Source: Domibacillus iocasae (lineage in GTDB: Bacteria; Bacillota; Bacilli; Bacillales; Domibacillaceae). From it: a DNA stretch of 64,000 bases. Positions within the stretch are counted from its first letter, which is position 1; each line of letters starts with the position of its first letter. The stretch is taken from positions 186,001 to 250,000 of the forward strand of contig NZ_MAMP01000021.1 of NCBI RefSeq assembly GCF_001750285.1. Direction: 5' to 3'. Under the pieces are notes generated by a model, which searched no databases, was not told the DNA's origin, and saw nothing but the letters and a program-made list of their open reading frames with translations. The position numbers were made by a program, and so were the translations under genes. Shown piece after piece: positions 17,453 to 25,628 of this stretch.

Positions 17453-18162
17453 ATTTCGCTTACTTTGTCTTTTTCATCAAATGTGTACGTCCAGAAGTGC
17501 TCATAGTTAAAACGATCGTGCAGCTCGCTTCCTTCAGCAGCGACGCTTGATTCTAGATCTTTCAGCATCCAGATCGTTTGTGAAATGTGTGCTTTCATCG
17601 CGTCCATTTTTTTGTCATACACGTGCCGGATGTCATAGCGAATATCCGCCGCGCCAATTTCTTCAAGCGTATTGTTTGCAAACGCGACGCAGTGCAGCTT
17701 TGGCCGTTTGTCCGCTTCCAAAACACGCACCGCCCGGACAACCGCACGTGCTGTTGCTTCGTGGTCCGGGTGAACGGAGTAGCCCGGATAAAATGTAATA
17801 ATGAGCGAAGGGTCCAACTCGTTAATCAGATCCGTTACAAGATTCATCATTTTTTGATCGTCTTCAAACTCAAGCGTTTTATCACGAAGACCCATCATGC
17901 GCAAATCCTGAATGCCGATCGCAGCCGCTGCTTTTTGCAATTCCGCTTTCCGAATATCCGGCAGCGACTCACGTGTCGCAAACGGCGGATTGCCGAGATT
18001 TCGCCCCATTTCACCGAGTGTTAAGCATGCATAGGTAACCGGTGTTTTACGCTCTGTGTGGACCGCAATTGTACCGGATACGCCAAAGGCTTCGTCATCT
18101 GGGTGCGGGAAAATGACGAGTACGTGGCGTTCTTGTTCAATTTCCATCGTCGTTTCTGTCAT
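17443..18162 (-). CDS. bshB2: Bacillithiol biosynthesis deacetylase BshB2
   Basis: BshB2 removes acetyl from GlcNAc-malate in bacillithiol synthesis, or hydrolyses bacillithiol conjugates. The 239-residue protein is a zinc-dependent LmbE-type deacetylase: FPHPDDEAFG carries the zinc ligands His and Asp plus the general base Asp, and SVHPDHEAT carries the third ligand His. Start ATG 18162 lies 10 bases after AAAGG; a TTG three codons upstream is too close. It is preceded on the same strand by yojF with an 18-base gap, the usual yojF-yojG pair of Bacillus. Confidence 0.92.
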   Translation of the reverse strand: MTETTMEIEQERHVLVIFPHPDDEAFGVSGTIAVHTERKTPVTYACLTLGEMGRNLGNPPFATRESLPDIRKAELQKAAAAIGIQDLRMMGLRDKTLEFEDDQKMMNLVTDLINELDPSLIITFYPGYSVHPDHEATARAVVRAVRVLEADKRPKLHCVAFANNTLEEIGAADIRYDIRHVYDKKMDAMKAHISQTIWMLKDLESSVAAEGSELHDRFNYEHFWTYTFDEKDKVSEIKS

Positions 18163-18180
18163 GGTCTTCAATCCTTTCTA

Positions 18181-18528
18181 TTACTTAAATGGCGTTTTGC
18201 CCATTTCAAGCGCAACCGCTAATTTTCCATCAAAGTCGTGACCTGCCAAAAGCAAATGGCCATCTTCATCAAATCCGTAATGTGTCAGCCCTTCCGCGTA
18301 TACCCAGCCGATTGCCAGCTTCAATCCAACACGAAATGGCCCCTCACCGACAATTTTGCCATGTTCATATGTAAGTTTCGCATTGCGGATATAGGCTCCC
18401 GCTGAGAAAAACTTTTCATTAAAATGTGATGCATAAGCGCCATTTGTCGTTTCCATATGAAGATAAACTTCTTCACCGGCAAACTTGTTTATGAGCTCCT
18501 GCACCTTTTCAGGTAAAATCGGTTCCAT
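18181..18528 (-). CDS. yojF: YojF family protein (DUF1806)
   Basis: A 115-residue soluble protein closely matching the YojF family by the order TTNGAYASHFNEKFFSAGAY, IRNAKLTYEHG, GPFRVGLKLAIGWVYAEGL and THYGFDEDGHLLLAGHDFDG. The biochemical role is not established; it is regularly placed directly upstream of bshB2, as here, suggesting a link to bacillithiol metabolism. The ATG at 18528 follows GACGGGAGGGCAACGGGC. No transmembrane segment or known catalytic motif is visible. Confidence 0.85.
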   Translation of the reverse strand: MEPILPEKVQELINKFAGEEVYLHMETTNGAYASHFNEKFFSAGAYIRNAKLTYEHGKIVGEGPFRVGLKLAIGWVYAEGLTHYGFDEDGHLLLAGHDFDGKLAVALEMGKTPFK

Positions 18529-18651
18529 GCCCGTTGCCCTCCCGTCAAAATAAGTTCTTGCTTTATTGTACTAAAAAATGATTCGGATAGCGAAAATCCT
18601 GCTTTTCCAGTATGATGGAAGGGAGATTACTTTAAGATAGAGGTGTTTAAT

Positions 18652-19203
18652 TTGCTGAAAACGATTATTCAAGAACGACGTTCCATTAAAAAATTTAACG
18701 GCAAATCTGTGGCGCTGTCAGATATAACCGCTGTTTTAGAAGATGCAGCCTGGGCGCCGAACCATGGGAACCGGGAGCCGTGGCGTTTTGTTGTCGCAGC
18801 TGAAAAGGGGCTAGAGGCGATCCGGACTACGATAAAGGAATGCACAGTTCCAAAATGGAATATGTTAGCGCCAGAAGAGTTGGAACAAAAAACGGCTGGC
18901 TTTAAGCTTCCAGGCGCATTTGTATTTGTGATCGTTCCAGAAGATCTGCGGCAAAAAGAACGACTTGAAGACTTCTCGGCTGCGAGTGCCTTAATTCAAA
19001 ACGCCCAGCTGCTCGCTTGGGAAAAAGGAATCGGCACGTGCTGGAAAACGCCGGCTTGGATTGACGCGCCAAAATTCCGCCAGGCACTCGGCGTGAAGCC
19101 AGGTGAACGTATTTTAGCGATGCTGCAGTTCGGATATTATGATGAATTGCCAAAAGCAAAAGAACGAACACCAATTGAAGAAAAAATTACGTATTTTGGC
19201 TGA
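18652..19203 (+). CDS. Nitroreductase family flavoprotein
   Basis: A 183-residue FMN-dependent oxidoreductase of the nitroreductase fold, the short YdjA/TdsD-like type. The FMN phosphate-binding start RRSIKKFNG, the NHGNREPWRF loop, and IGTCWKTPAW plus GERILAMLQFGY are family marks. The physiological substrate is unknown. The TTG at 18652 is preferred over a GTG at 18643 because TAGAGGTG lies 7 bases before the TTG. It ends in a strong hairpin shared with pdxK. Confidence 0.86.
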   Translation: MLKTIIQERRSIKKFNGKSVALSDITAVLEDAAWAPNHGNREPWRFVVAAEKGLEAIRTTIKECTVPKWNMLAPEELEQKTAGFKLPGAFVFVIVPEDLRQKERLEDFSAASALIQNAQLLAWEKGIGTCWKTPAWIDAPKFRQALGVKPGERILAMLQFGYYDELPKAKERTPIEEKITYFG

Positions 19204-19222
19204 ATGGACAGAATGACAAGAA

Positions 19223-19254
19223 AGCACCCGCCGGACAATTGTCCGGCGGGTGCT
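19223..19254. terminator. Bidirectional terminator between the nitroreductase gene and pdxK
   Basis: Perfect 14-base stem AGCACCCGCCGGAC / GTCCGGCGGGTGCT with loop AATT, just before the pdxK stop. Flanking T-runs are short. Confidence 0.75.
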
Positions 19255-19259
19255 CCTGT

Positions 19260-20057
19260 TTAGTTTTTGTTATAAGCTCCGTGCATAACTGGACCGACGT
19301 ATTCGTTTAGTTTCCAGCCATGTTTAATAGCTGCATTAACAAAGTTTTTCGCGTTATTGACCGCTTCTTTTACGTCCTGCCCATTTGCTAAATTAGCTGT
19401 AATCGCAGCCGCAAAGGTGCAGCCGGCGCCATGATTGTAAGTCGTGTTATGTTTTTCGCCTTCAAGCAAAACAAATTCTTTTCCGTCATAGAAAAGATCG
19501 ATCGCTTTGTCGCTTTCGAGCTGTTTGCCGCCTTTAACAACGACGTTTTTCGCACCGAGCTCATAAATTTTTTTCGCCGCTTCTTTCATATCGTCAATCG
19601 TACGGATTGGACCGACACCGGACAACTGCCAAGCTTCAAACAAGTTTGGCGTGACAACGGTTGCGAGTGGCAAAAGCAAATCACGCGTTGCTTCGGCTGC
19701 TTCAGGGTTTAATACTTCATCTTCGCCCTTACATACCATAACCGGGTCGATGACAACTTTTTCGACGCTGTTCGCTTTGATCGATGCTGCTGCTGTTTCG
19801 ATAATTTCCGGTGTGGCAAGCATCCCGGTTTTTAGTGCGTCAATACCGGTCGACATTGCCGTTTTTAATTGTGCTTGGAGCGCATCAATTGCTAACGGAA
19901 AAACGCCATGACTCCAGCCGTTATCAGGATCCATCGTCACGATCGTCGTCAATGCCGTCATCCCGTACGTGCCGTGCTCCTGGAATGTTTTTAAATCCGC
20001 CTGAATGCCAGCACCGCCGCTCGTATCTGATCCTGCAATTGTTAATGTCTTTTTCAT
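19260..20057 (-). CDS. pdxK: Pyridoxine/pyridoxal/pyridoxamine kinase (ThiD-like)
   Basis: PdxK phosphorylates B6 vitamers in PLP salvage. The 265-residue ribokinase-fold protein starts KKTLTIAGSDTSGGAGIQAD, contains VVIDPVMVCKGEDEVLNP and ends the active site in THNHGAGCTFAAAI-type sequence (YNHGAGCTFAAA), with the anion hole and catalytic cysteine of the ThiD/PdxK group. The match to B. subtilis PdxK (DPVMVCKG, TPNLFEA) and its place next to ung favour PdxK over ThiD. The ATG at 20057 follows GAGGAGGAATTTCATC. It is divergent from ung. Confidence 0.88.
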   Translation of the reverse strand: MKKTLTIAGSDTSGGAGIQADLKTFQEHGTYGMTALTTIVTMDPDNGWSHGVFPLAIDALQAQLKTAMSTGIDALKTGMLATPEIIETAAASIKANSVEKVVIDPVMVCKGEDEVLNPEAAEATRDLLLPLATVVTPNLFEAWQLSGVGPIRTIDDMKEAAKKIYELGAKNVVVKGGKQLESDKAIDLFYDGKEFVLLEGEKHNTTYNHGAGCTFAAAITANLANGQDVKEAVNNAKNFVNAAIKHGWKLNEYVGPVMHGAYNKN

Positions 20058-20269
20058 GATGAAATTCCTCCTCTGTATACACTTCCTCTAGTTTAAGAAA
20101 CTATTCCAAAATGCACAAGAAAAAACGCCCTTTTCTAGATGGCGTTGATGTTGTCAAAGTCATTTATAGTCTAATACTTAATGGCCATCGTTCTACAGCT
20201 GTATTTACCCGCCCACTTTATTTTTAAACAGGAGCTGTTTCCTTTATAATAGGAGGTGAGGTGAGCCAA

Positions 20270-20953
20270 ATGAACAAAAAGATTTTAATAAATGACTGGG
20301 CGCGGCTGCTTGAAGGCGAATTTGAAAAGCCGTATTATCAAGAACTACGGTCTTTTTTAAAAGAAGAATATAACACACAGACGATTCATCCAAGCATGAA
20401 TGACATTTTTAACGCGCTTCATTTTACACCGTATGAAAATGTGAAAGTCGTTATTCTCGGCCAAGATCCGTACCACGGGCCAAATCAGGCACACGGTCTT
20501 AGTTTTTCTGTTCAGCCCGGAATTGTGCCGCCGCCCTCTTTGAAAAATATGTACAAGGAATTAAAAGAAGATCTTGGCTGTGCGATACCTAATCACGGTT
20601 ATTTAAAACAATGGGCAGATGAAGGAGTGCTGTTATTAAACACGGTTTTAACCGTTCGGGAAGGGCAGGCTCATTCACATCGGGGGAAAGGCTGGGAGAA
20701 GTTCACGGACCGGGTTATTCAGCTTATTAGCGATCGTGAAAAGCCCGCTGTTTTTTTATTATGGGGAAGACCGGCTCAAGGCAAAAAAGCGCTTATCGAC
20801 ACTAAAAAACATGTGATCATTGAATCGCCGCATCCAAGTCCGTTATCCGCATCGCGAGGTTTTTTCGGCAGCCGTCCATTTTCTAAGGCAAATGATGCAC
20901 TTTCCTCAATGGGTGAAGACCCAATCAATTGGTGTTTGGAAAATAAGATATAA
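20270..20953 (+). CDS. ung: Uracil-DNA glycosylase
   Basis: Ung excises uracil from DNA, starting base-excision repair. The 227-residue protein has the water-activating loop [20 protein letters not shown] (catalytic Asp and the uracil-pocket Tyr), the Pro-rich [11 protein letters not shown] loop, [10 protein letters not shown] and the DNA-intercalating [17 protein letters not shown]. The first ATG (20270) is chosen; an in-frame GTG at 20261 is only four bases after AGGAGG, though it remains possible. The neighbours ywdI, ywdK and gerQ are as in B. subtilis. A parS-like sequence starts two bases after the stop codon. Confidence 0.95.
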   Translation: MNKKILINDWARLLEGEFEKPYYQELRSFLKEEYNTQTIHPSMNDIFNALHFTPYENVKVVILGQDPYHGPNQAHGLSFSVQPGIVPPPSLKNMYKELKEDLGCAIPNHGYLKQWADEGVLLLNTVLTVREGQAHSHRGKGWEKFTDRVIQLISDREKPAVFLLWGRPAQGKKALIDTKKHVIIESPHPSPLSASRGFFGSRPFSKANDALSSMGEDPINWCLENKI

Positions 20954-20954
20954 A

Positions 20955-20970
20955 TGTTTCACGTGAAACG
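20955..20970. other. parS-like chromosome-segregation site
   Basis: TGTTTCACGTGAAACG differs from the Bacillus parS consensus TGTTNCACGTGAAACA only in the last base. The core GTTTCACGTGAAAC is a perfect 14-base palindrome. Spo0J (ParB) loads at such sites in the origin-proximal part of the chromosome, and this locus maps to that part in B. subtilis. The site lies in the short gap after ung. Binding is inferred. Confidence 0.75.
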
Positions 20971-21002
20971 TGTTGATTGTATGACAATAGAGAAGGGATG
21001 TG

Positions 21003-21182
21003 TTGGAAACGGAACCAAATTGCATGAAATGCCGGCATTTTTTCGTGACGTGGGATCCAAAATCGCCTCGTGGCTGCCGTGCGTATGGATTTAAAACAAA
21101 GCAGATGCCATCTGTTATTGTCAAGCGTTCATCAGGCCACCCGTGCTTTCAATTTTCGTCGAAAGTGGGTGATAAAAAATGA
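21003..21182 (+). CDS. Small cysteine-rich protein (59 aa), putative metal-binding
   Basis: A 59-residue basic protein with the pattern CMKCRHFFVTWDPKSPRGCRAYGFKT and a later Cys near the C-terminus, suggesting a zinc-binding knuckle. I do not know a function; similar small proteins are found beside ywdI in related genomes as far as I recall. The TTG at 21003 follows GAAGGG by six bases; a GTG one codon earlier is too close. It overlaps the ywdI start by four bases (ATGA), so the two are translationally coupled. It lies downstream of ung. Confidence 0.72.
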   Translation: METEPNCMKCRHFFVTWDPKSPRGCRAYGFKTKQMPSVIVKRSSGHPCFQFSSKVGDKK

Positions 21183-21457
21183 ATGTATCGTATGAAAAAG
21201 TACTGAAAAAGATGGAGCAGGAAATGAATGCCGCTAAACATGCAAATCCAAATGAGATAGAACGGCACATTTACGCGATTAAATCAATGTGTGACCTGCT
21301 GATTGGATTGGAAACGCCAATGCCTGCACTAACAGCTTCTCCCATACCGTCCGTTGTTCCGCCGCAGCCGGTACAGCAGCCTATTCAGGTAGTGGGTCAG
21401 CCAGGTCGGATTGCAACAGAGGACGGGTCAAACGGAGACTCTATTTTTGATTTTTAA
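21179..21457 (+). CDS. ywdI: YwdI family protein (DUF5327)
   Basis: A 92-residue protein with a helical N-terminal half (SYEKVLKKMEQEMNAAKHAN, then IERHIYAIKSMCDLLIGLE) and a Pro/Gln-rich, probably disordered, C-terminal tail. The match to YwdI is by this N-terminal pattern and by position between ung and ywdK. The function is unknown. The start overlaps the stop of the upstream 59-aa gene; the ribosome binding site is the preceding AAAGTGGGTG. ywdK follows after 12 bases. Confidence 0.82.
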   Translation: MNVSYEKVLKKMEQEMNAAKHANPNEIERHIYAIKSMCDLLIGLETPMPALTASPIPSVVPPQPVQQPIQVVGQPGRIATEDGSNGDSIFDF

Positions 21458-21469
21458 AGGAGCATAAAT

Positions 21470-21841
21470 ATGAAATTATTTATTATTTTAGGGGCGGTTA
21501 ATGCCTTTTTAGCAGTAGCACTTGGCGCGTTTGGCGCCCATGGATTGGAAGGGAAAGTAGAAGCTAAGTATTTGGAAATTTGGAAAACAGCTGTTCAATA
21601 CCAGATGTTTCACGCAATCGGCTTAATGATCGTTGGCTTTTTAATGGGGCAGTACCCAGAAAGCTCGGCGCTTAACTGGTCGGGCTGGCTTATGCTGGCC
21701 GGTATCGTTTTATTCTCAGGGAGCCTGTTTATTCTTGCAGTCACAGCCATCAGTAAACTCGGTGCGATCACTCCTCTCGGCGGGCTCGCATTCTTGGCAG
21801 CATGGATTTTGGTTATTGTTGCTGCTGTGAAAAATATGTAA
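21470..21841 (+). CDS. ywdK: YwdK family membrane protein (DUF423)
   Basis: A 123-residue membrane protein with four hydrophobic helices. LGAVNAFLAVALGAFGAHGL at the N-terminus, WKTAVQYQMFHAIGL in the middle and ITPLGGLAFLAAWILV at the end are characteristic of DUF423. The function is not known. AAAGGAGC precedes the ATG by 9 bases. It is the last gene of the ung-ywdI-ywdK group and ends at a strong hairpin. Confidence 0.9.
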   Translation: MKLFIILGAVNAFLAVALGAFGAHGLEGKVEAKYLEIWKTAVQYQMFHAIGLMIVGFLMGQYPESSALNWSGWLMLAGIVLFSGSLFILAVTAISKLGAITPLGGLAFLAAWILVIVAAVKNM

Positions 21842-21878
21842 TAAACAGGTGATCCTCATATAGGATCACCTGTTTATT
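21841..21878. terminator. Bidirectional terminator between ywdK and gerQ
   Basis: Near-perfect stem ATAAACAGGTGATCCT / AGGATCACCTGTTTAT with loop CATAT, flanked by T-rich sequence on both strands. Confidence 0.85.
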
Positions 21879-21879
21879 A

Positions 21880-22263
21880 TCAGCGGTACGGATATTCGTA
21901 AGCAATTTCACCTTCAAATGTGGCATAGTCCAAATAGAGAAGAGGGATAAGATAGCGCCGGCCGGTAGGCTCACTTAAAACTAAATGGTCACGTCCAGCT
22001 GCTTCGATTTGTCCACGAAACACTTTGGCGTTCCACTCTTTATTGTTTTCAAATGTTGTATATACCGTCACCATTTTGCCCCGGTTCAGGCGAAAAATGT
22101 TCTCGATATAAGATTCTTCCATTGTAGGCTGAACGGGAGCCGCACCCTGCCCGGGACCCTGTCCCATACCTGGTGGATATTGCCCTTGCCCTTGTCTTGG
22201 ACCACCAGGCATAGGCATCGGTACTTGCTGAACGGGCATTGCCATGTAACCGTAAGGATTCAT
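21880..22263 (-). CDS. gerQ: Spore coat protein GerQ
   Basis: GerQ is an inner-coat protein needed to localise the germination hydrolase CwlJ, and it is cross-linked by transglutaminase. The 127-residue protein has a Gly/Pro/Gln/Met-rich N-terminal half (about residues 1-50, many Gln for cross-linking) and a conserved C-terminal domain (SYIENIFRLNRGKMVTVYTT, DHLVLSEPTGRRYLIPLLYL). The ATG follows AAGGGGGAATAGTAAAG. It lies 15 bases downstream of the cwlJ relic on the same strand, consistent with a cwlJ-gerQ operon. Expression would be under mother-cell sigma-E/K control. Confidence 0.92.
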   Translation of the reverse strand: MNPYGYMAMPVQQVPMPMPGGPRQGQGQYPPGMGQGPGQGAAPVQPTMEESYIENIFRLNRGKMVTVYTTFENNKEWNAKVFRGQIEAAGRDHLVLSEPTGRRYLIPLLYLDYATFEGEIAYEYPYR

Positions 22264-22278
22264 CTTTACTATTCCCCC

Positions 22279-22705
22279 TTAATTAATATACACGTGGACA
22301 AACGGATCGAAGCAGAGCGAAAAAACAGTGGGCTTTGTGAATCGCCCGGTATTGGACTGGCCATACCATTGAGCAGGGCATTCTCCTGCAGGCTCAAAAA
22401 CCAGAGTGCATTGGATGCCGGGTGATAGCGGCCGCCATTAACGACTTTTCGTGCCAGATCAATGTCTATCTGACGGGATAATTGGTAAAAATATCCTTTT
22501 TTGTTGCCTCAAAACCCCCAGGAGACTGAAACACCCTGTCTTGTAAATTGCGGATTTGAGTGAAGTCAAGACAGTCTGCACGTGTTCGATTAACGCCAAC
22601 ATTTCCAACCATCAGCATCCCGAGTGGGCCTTCTCCTTCTGCTTCCGCCCGCATCAGCCGGGCTAAAAGCTTTAAATGCTCTTCTGTGTAAGCGACAACA
22701 GGCAA
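22279..22705 (-). pseudogene. cwlJ: cwlJ (spore cortex-lytic enzyme / germination hydrolase) with two frameshifts
   Basis: Reading three frames in turn restores a full CwlJ: the TTG start at 22705 (LARLMRAEAEGEGPLGML with catalytic Glu region), then GYFYQLSRQIDIDLARKVVN, then FEPAGECPAQWYGQS. The first break is in a run of six A (minus strand; 22497-22502) where seven would restore frame; the second is in a run of five T (22396-22400) where six would. With both bases restored the product is 142 residues, the same length as B. subtilis CwlJ. GGGAGGTG precedes the start. Either the gene is truly broken or these are homopolymer sequencing errors. Confidence 0.85.
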
Positions 22706-22777
22706 ATGAACACCTCCCTTTGTAAGGTATGCATTTTTGTATTTAAAGGTGCTATTGTCTACGGAACTCGCACAAAC

Positions 22778-22808
22778 AAAAACCGCGCCCGATGAGGGCG
22801 CGGTTTCC
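22778..22808 (-). terminator. Rho-independent terminator of hemQ
   Basis: Minus strand stem AAACCGCGCCC / GGGCGCGGTTTTTG with loop TCAT, nine bases after the hemQ stop. Confidence 0.85.
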
Positions 22809-22817
22809 TTTCAACCT

Positions 22818-23564
22818 TTAATTGACATGCATCATTTGTGCGAATTTCTCATCTGTCAGCAAGCTGCCGACAAAAAAGGAGCCGAATTCGCCGTAGCGTG
22901 CGCTCACTTCATCGAAACGCATTTCATAAATTAATTTTTTAAATTGAAGTACGTCATCTGCGTAAAGCGTGACGCCCCATTCATAATCATCAAAGCCCAC
23001 AGAACCGGTAATAATCTGCTTAACGAGGCCGGCATACTGGCGTCCGATCATGCCATGGCTGCGCATGAGGGAACCGCGTTCTTTCATCGGAAGCATATAC
23101 CAGTTATCTTCGCCCTGGCGTCGTTTGTCCATCGGATAGAAGCAGACATATTCCGATTTCGGCAGTTCCGGATACAGACGTGCACGAATTTGTGGATTTT
23201 GATAGGGATCTTCATCAGAAGAAAGGTAGTTGCTAAGTTCGACCACCGATACGTATGAATAGGCCGGAGTCGTAAACTCGGCAATTTTCAGCTTATTAAA
23301 TTCGGTTTCAATCACATTCAATTCGGCCATCGTCGGGCGCAAAATCATCAGCATGAAATCAGCTTTTTGTCCAACGACGCTGTAAAATGAATGACTGCCT
23401 TCTTTCAACTCCTGTGTGGCTTCCAATTTATAAAGAAACTTGCGGAATTCGCTGAGTGCATTTTCCCGCTCGTCACTCGACAGCATTTTCCACGATGCCC
23501 AGTCAATTGACCGGAAATCATGCAAACAGTACCAACCCTCAAGTGTTTTTGCTGCTTCACTCAT
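22818..23564 (-). CDS. hemQ: Coproheme decarboxylase (coproporphyrin-dependent heme synthase)
   Basis: HemQ performs the last step of the Gram-positive heme pathway, oxidative decarboxylation of coproheme III to heme b. The 248-residue protein is a chlorite-dismutase-fold member; [18 protein letters not shown] carries the expected catalytic Tyr143 and Lys147, and [15 protein letters not shown] the heme-ligand His170. The second of two in-frame ATGs (23564) is chosen, ten bases after AGGAG; the first (23570) is only four bases away. In B. subtilis pta follows this region; here lipL is the next gene. Confidence 0.93.
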   Translation of the reverse strand: MSEAAKTLEGWYCLHDFRSIDWASWKMLSSDERENALSEFRKFLYKLEATQELKEGSHSFYSVVGQKADFMLMILRPTMAELNVIETEFNKLKIAEFTTPAYSYVSVVELSNYLSSDEDPYQNPQIRARLYPELPKSEYVCFYPMDKRRQGEDNWYMLPMKERGSLMRSHGMIGRQYAGLVKQIITGSVGFDDYEWGVTLYADDVLQFKKLIYEMRFDEVSARYGEFGSFFVGSLLTDEKFAQMMHVN

Positions 23565-23663
23565 TTTCATTCATCTCCTATGTATTGTATTCTGACTCTA
23601 CTATAGCATAAAATGATCAAAAGCTAACTTCGCGGCGTCCTGCCGCCGTATGTCAAAACTGCC

Positions 23664-23680
23664 CACGCCCTGTGGCATTC
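23664..23680. repeat. Copy of a short dispersed motif (CACGCCCTGTGGCATTC)
   Basis: CACGCCCTGTGGCATTC is the reverse complement of GAATGCCACAGGGCGTG and matches GAATGCCACAGGATGTG (30364-30380) at 15 of 17 positions and GAATGCCACAGGACAT (10864-10879). It lies in the 184-base gap between hemQ and lipL, together with the local inverted repeat GGCG(TCCT)CGCC-like GCGGCGTCCTGCCGCCG. The gap holds no gene apart from the lipL ribosome binding site. Confidence 0.5.
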
Positions 23681-23748
23681 ACCCGGGACCGTCGTCGCTC
23701 TTCAAAGCTGCAGTTAAAAGAAAACATTTTGTGAAGGAGAATATAATT

Positions 23749-24579
23749 ATGGATCAATCAGACTCGCTCCTCTGCCGGCCGATCTGGCGGTTTATCGATC
23801 AATCCGCATATGGACCCGGCTTTAACCCCATTCATTCCTTTGCGACGGATGATGCGCTGGCAACAGCAATCGGTGCCGGACACAGCCCGGCAACTGCACG
23901 TGCATGGGTGCATCATGATACAGTCGTTCTTGGCATTCAAGATACGAAGCTTCCATATTTAAAAGAGGGCGTGAAAGTACTGGAAGATGCGGGCTACCGG
24001 GTCATTGTCCGAAACTCAGGAGGATTGGCCGTGCTTCTTGATGATGGCGTGTTAAACTTGTCGCTTATTGTGCCGGACACGGAAAAAGGCATCGACATTG
24101 ACCGTGGCTATGAAGCGATGTACGCGCTTATTCGCCATATGTTTCCACAAGCCAATATCGATGCCTATGAAGTTGTCGGTTCTTACTGCCCTGGAAGCTA
24201 TGATCTTAGTATCGGCGGAAAGAAGTTCGCCGGAATTTCACAGCGCCGTTTAAAAAAAGGTGTCGCTGTTCAAATTTATTTGTGTGTGAATGGCAGCGGA
24301 TCAGACCGGGCTGCGGAGATTCGCACATTTTATGAAGCGGCTAAACGAAATGATGAGACGAAATGGGTCTATCCGAATATTAAGCCGGATGTAATGGCGT
24401 CTCTTGCGGAGCTGACTGGAGAACCGCTGACAATCCAGAACGTGATCATCCGTTTTCTTCAGTCATTAAAAGAAATGGGCGGACCGCTTGAAGGCGGCTC
24501 CATGACTTCATTTGAAGCAGATGTATTTGACGGATATTTACAGCGGGTCATCGAACGGAACGATAAAGCACTCGCTTAA
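23749..24579 (+). CDS. lipL: Octanoyl-[GcvH]:protein N-octanoyltransferase
   Basis: LipL transfers octanoate from GcvH to the E2 subunits of dehydrogenases during lipoic-acid assembly. The 276-residue protein belongs to the lipoate ligase/octanoyltransferase fold: VRNSGGLAVLLDDGVLNLSL is the acyl-binding RRxSGGG-like loop, GSYCPGSYDLSIGGKKFAGI holds the catalytic Cys147 and the conserved Lys, and ISQRRLKKGVAVQ follows. The ATG at 23749 lies after GAAGGAGA; the longer open frame to 23650 runs through repeat-like sequence. Position next to hemQ and an rsfA-like gene matches B. subtilis ywfL. Confidence 0.92.
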   Translation: MDQSDSLLCRPIWRFIDQSAYGPGFNPIHSFATDDALATAIGAGHSPATARAWVHHDTVVLGIQDTKLPYLKEGVKVLEDAGYRVIVRNSGGLAVLLDDGVLNLSLIVPDTEKGIDIDRGYEAMYALIRHMFPQANIDAYEVVGSYCPGSYDLSIGGKKFAGISQRRLKKGVAVQIYLCVNGSGSDRAAEIRTFYEAAKRNDETKWVYPNIKPDVMASLAELTGEPLTIQNVIIRFLQSLKEMGGPLEGGSMTSFEADVFDGYLQRVIERNDKALA

Positions 24580-24581
24580 AC

Positions 24582-25127
24582 TCACTCCGCTACTTTTTCC
24601 AGGTTGCCGTTTCGTTCCATCTTAAATGTCACAGCCTGCTTTTCTTCATCATCAAGGGCAACAAATTTACGGGCACGATTCATTATTTTCATCAATGTTT
24701 CATAGTCTTCCTGCATAATTTCGGAAGACTGCTCGATTTGATCTAATCTATGCTGCAATTGTTCGTTTTCAGCGCGAAGCTTTTCGTTTTCTGCTTTGAC
24801 AGCATCAATTGAATCAATGGTTTGCAAGTAGCCGATAACATCTGCCATTGTTAACGTTCCTTGGGCGGGAGGCGTATACAGCACTTTTTTTTCAATCGTA
24901 CGGTTTCGCTGTTTTCGCTGCTTTTTAGCGAGACCGAGCGCTTTTTCATATTGTGTACGGACGACGGCATTCCAGCGAAATCCGCAAGCAGCAGATGTCC
25001 GGTTTAAGATGTCACCAACTTCTTCAAATGCGTTCAATTGCGTGCTTCCTTCACGTACATGGCGGAGAACTGTTTCAGCGAGCAGCAAATCATTTTCTTC
25101 TGACCAGGCATCTTGACGAACTTTCAT
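24582..25127 (-). CDS. rsfA: RsfA-family transcriptional regulator (Myb/SANT-like)
   Basis: A 181-residue member of the RsfA/YlbO family of Bacillus sporulation regulators; RsfA modulates the sigma-F forespore regulon. The N-terminal Myb/SANT-like DNA-binding region is [20 protein letters not shown] through [21 protein letters not shown] coiled coil follows (about residues 105-150, [20 protein letters not shown]). It is shorter than B. subtilis RsfA (about 258 residues) and nearer the size of YlbO, so the symbol rests mainly on its location between lipL and ywfO. The ATG follows AGGAGAGATGATAAG. It is convergent with lipL with only two bases between them. Confidence 0.82.
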   Translation of the reverse strand: MKVRQDAWSEENDLLLAETVLRHVREGSTQLNAFEEVGDILNRTSAACGFRWNAVVRTQYEKALGLAKKQRKQRNRTIEKKVLYTPPAQGTLTMADVIGYLQTIDSIDAVKAENEKLRAENEQLQHRLDQIEQSSEIMQEDYETLMKIMNRARKFVALDDEEKQAVTFKMERNGNLEKVAE

Positions 25128-25265
25128 CTTATCATCTCTCCTTATGAAAAATAGTCTCTATGAACAGGATTGCCGGACATCTGCCATTTTATACATGGTA
25201 GGCTTGCAAACACGCTTTTTTCCATGTAAAATATCGTGATGAATGAACGGAAGGGAATGTTAGAC

Positions 25266-25490
25266 ATGGCGAATGAGTTTCGTGTATGCGATGACTGCCA
25301 GGCAGTGAATCTTAAAACGTTGATTCCTAAGCTCGAAAAATTAGATCCGGACGCATCGATCGATGTAAAATGCCAGTCCTATTGCGGTCCTGGCCGCAAA
25401 AAAACGTTTGCGTTCGTCAATAACCGGCCGGTTGCGGCTTTAACAGAAGATGAGCTCATGGAAAAAATCGTGAAAAAGCTAAAGTCATAA
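25266..25490 (+). CDS. DUF1450 (YuzB-like) small CxxC protein
   Basis: A 74-residue protein of the DUF1450/YuzB type. The core is [19 protein letters not shown], then [20 protein letters not shown] and a C-terminal helix, with CxxC and CxxxC cysteine pairs that may bind a metal or cluster. No function is established. The ATG at 25266 is nine bases after GGAAGGGA; the earlier ATG at 25258 is too close to that site. It stands alone with a strong terminator. Confidence 0.82.
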   Translation: MANEFRVCDDCQAVNLKTLIPKLEKLDPDASIDVKCQSYCGPGRKKTFAFVNNRPVAALTEDELMEKIVKKLKS

Positions 25491-25495
25491 TCCAA

Positions 25496-25531
25496 ATCAC
25501 CTTTTCTTTTGAAAAAAGGTGATTTTTTTTC
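25496..25531 (+). terminator. Rho-independent terminator of the DUF1450 gene
   Basis: Stem AAATCACCTTTT / AAAAAAGGTGATTT followed by a T-run. Confidence 0.85.
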
Positions 25532-25628
25532 TATTTGCTAGCAGTATATGCATCCATCAGTGCGAATTTTCCCATAATAATTGATTTTTCCGTTATAATG
25601 GACAAAAAAAGAGACTGGGGGCGCATAT

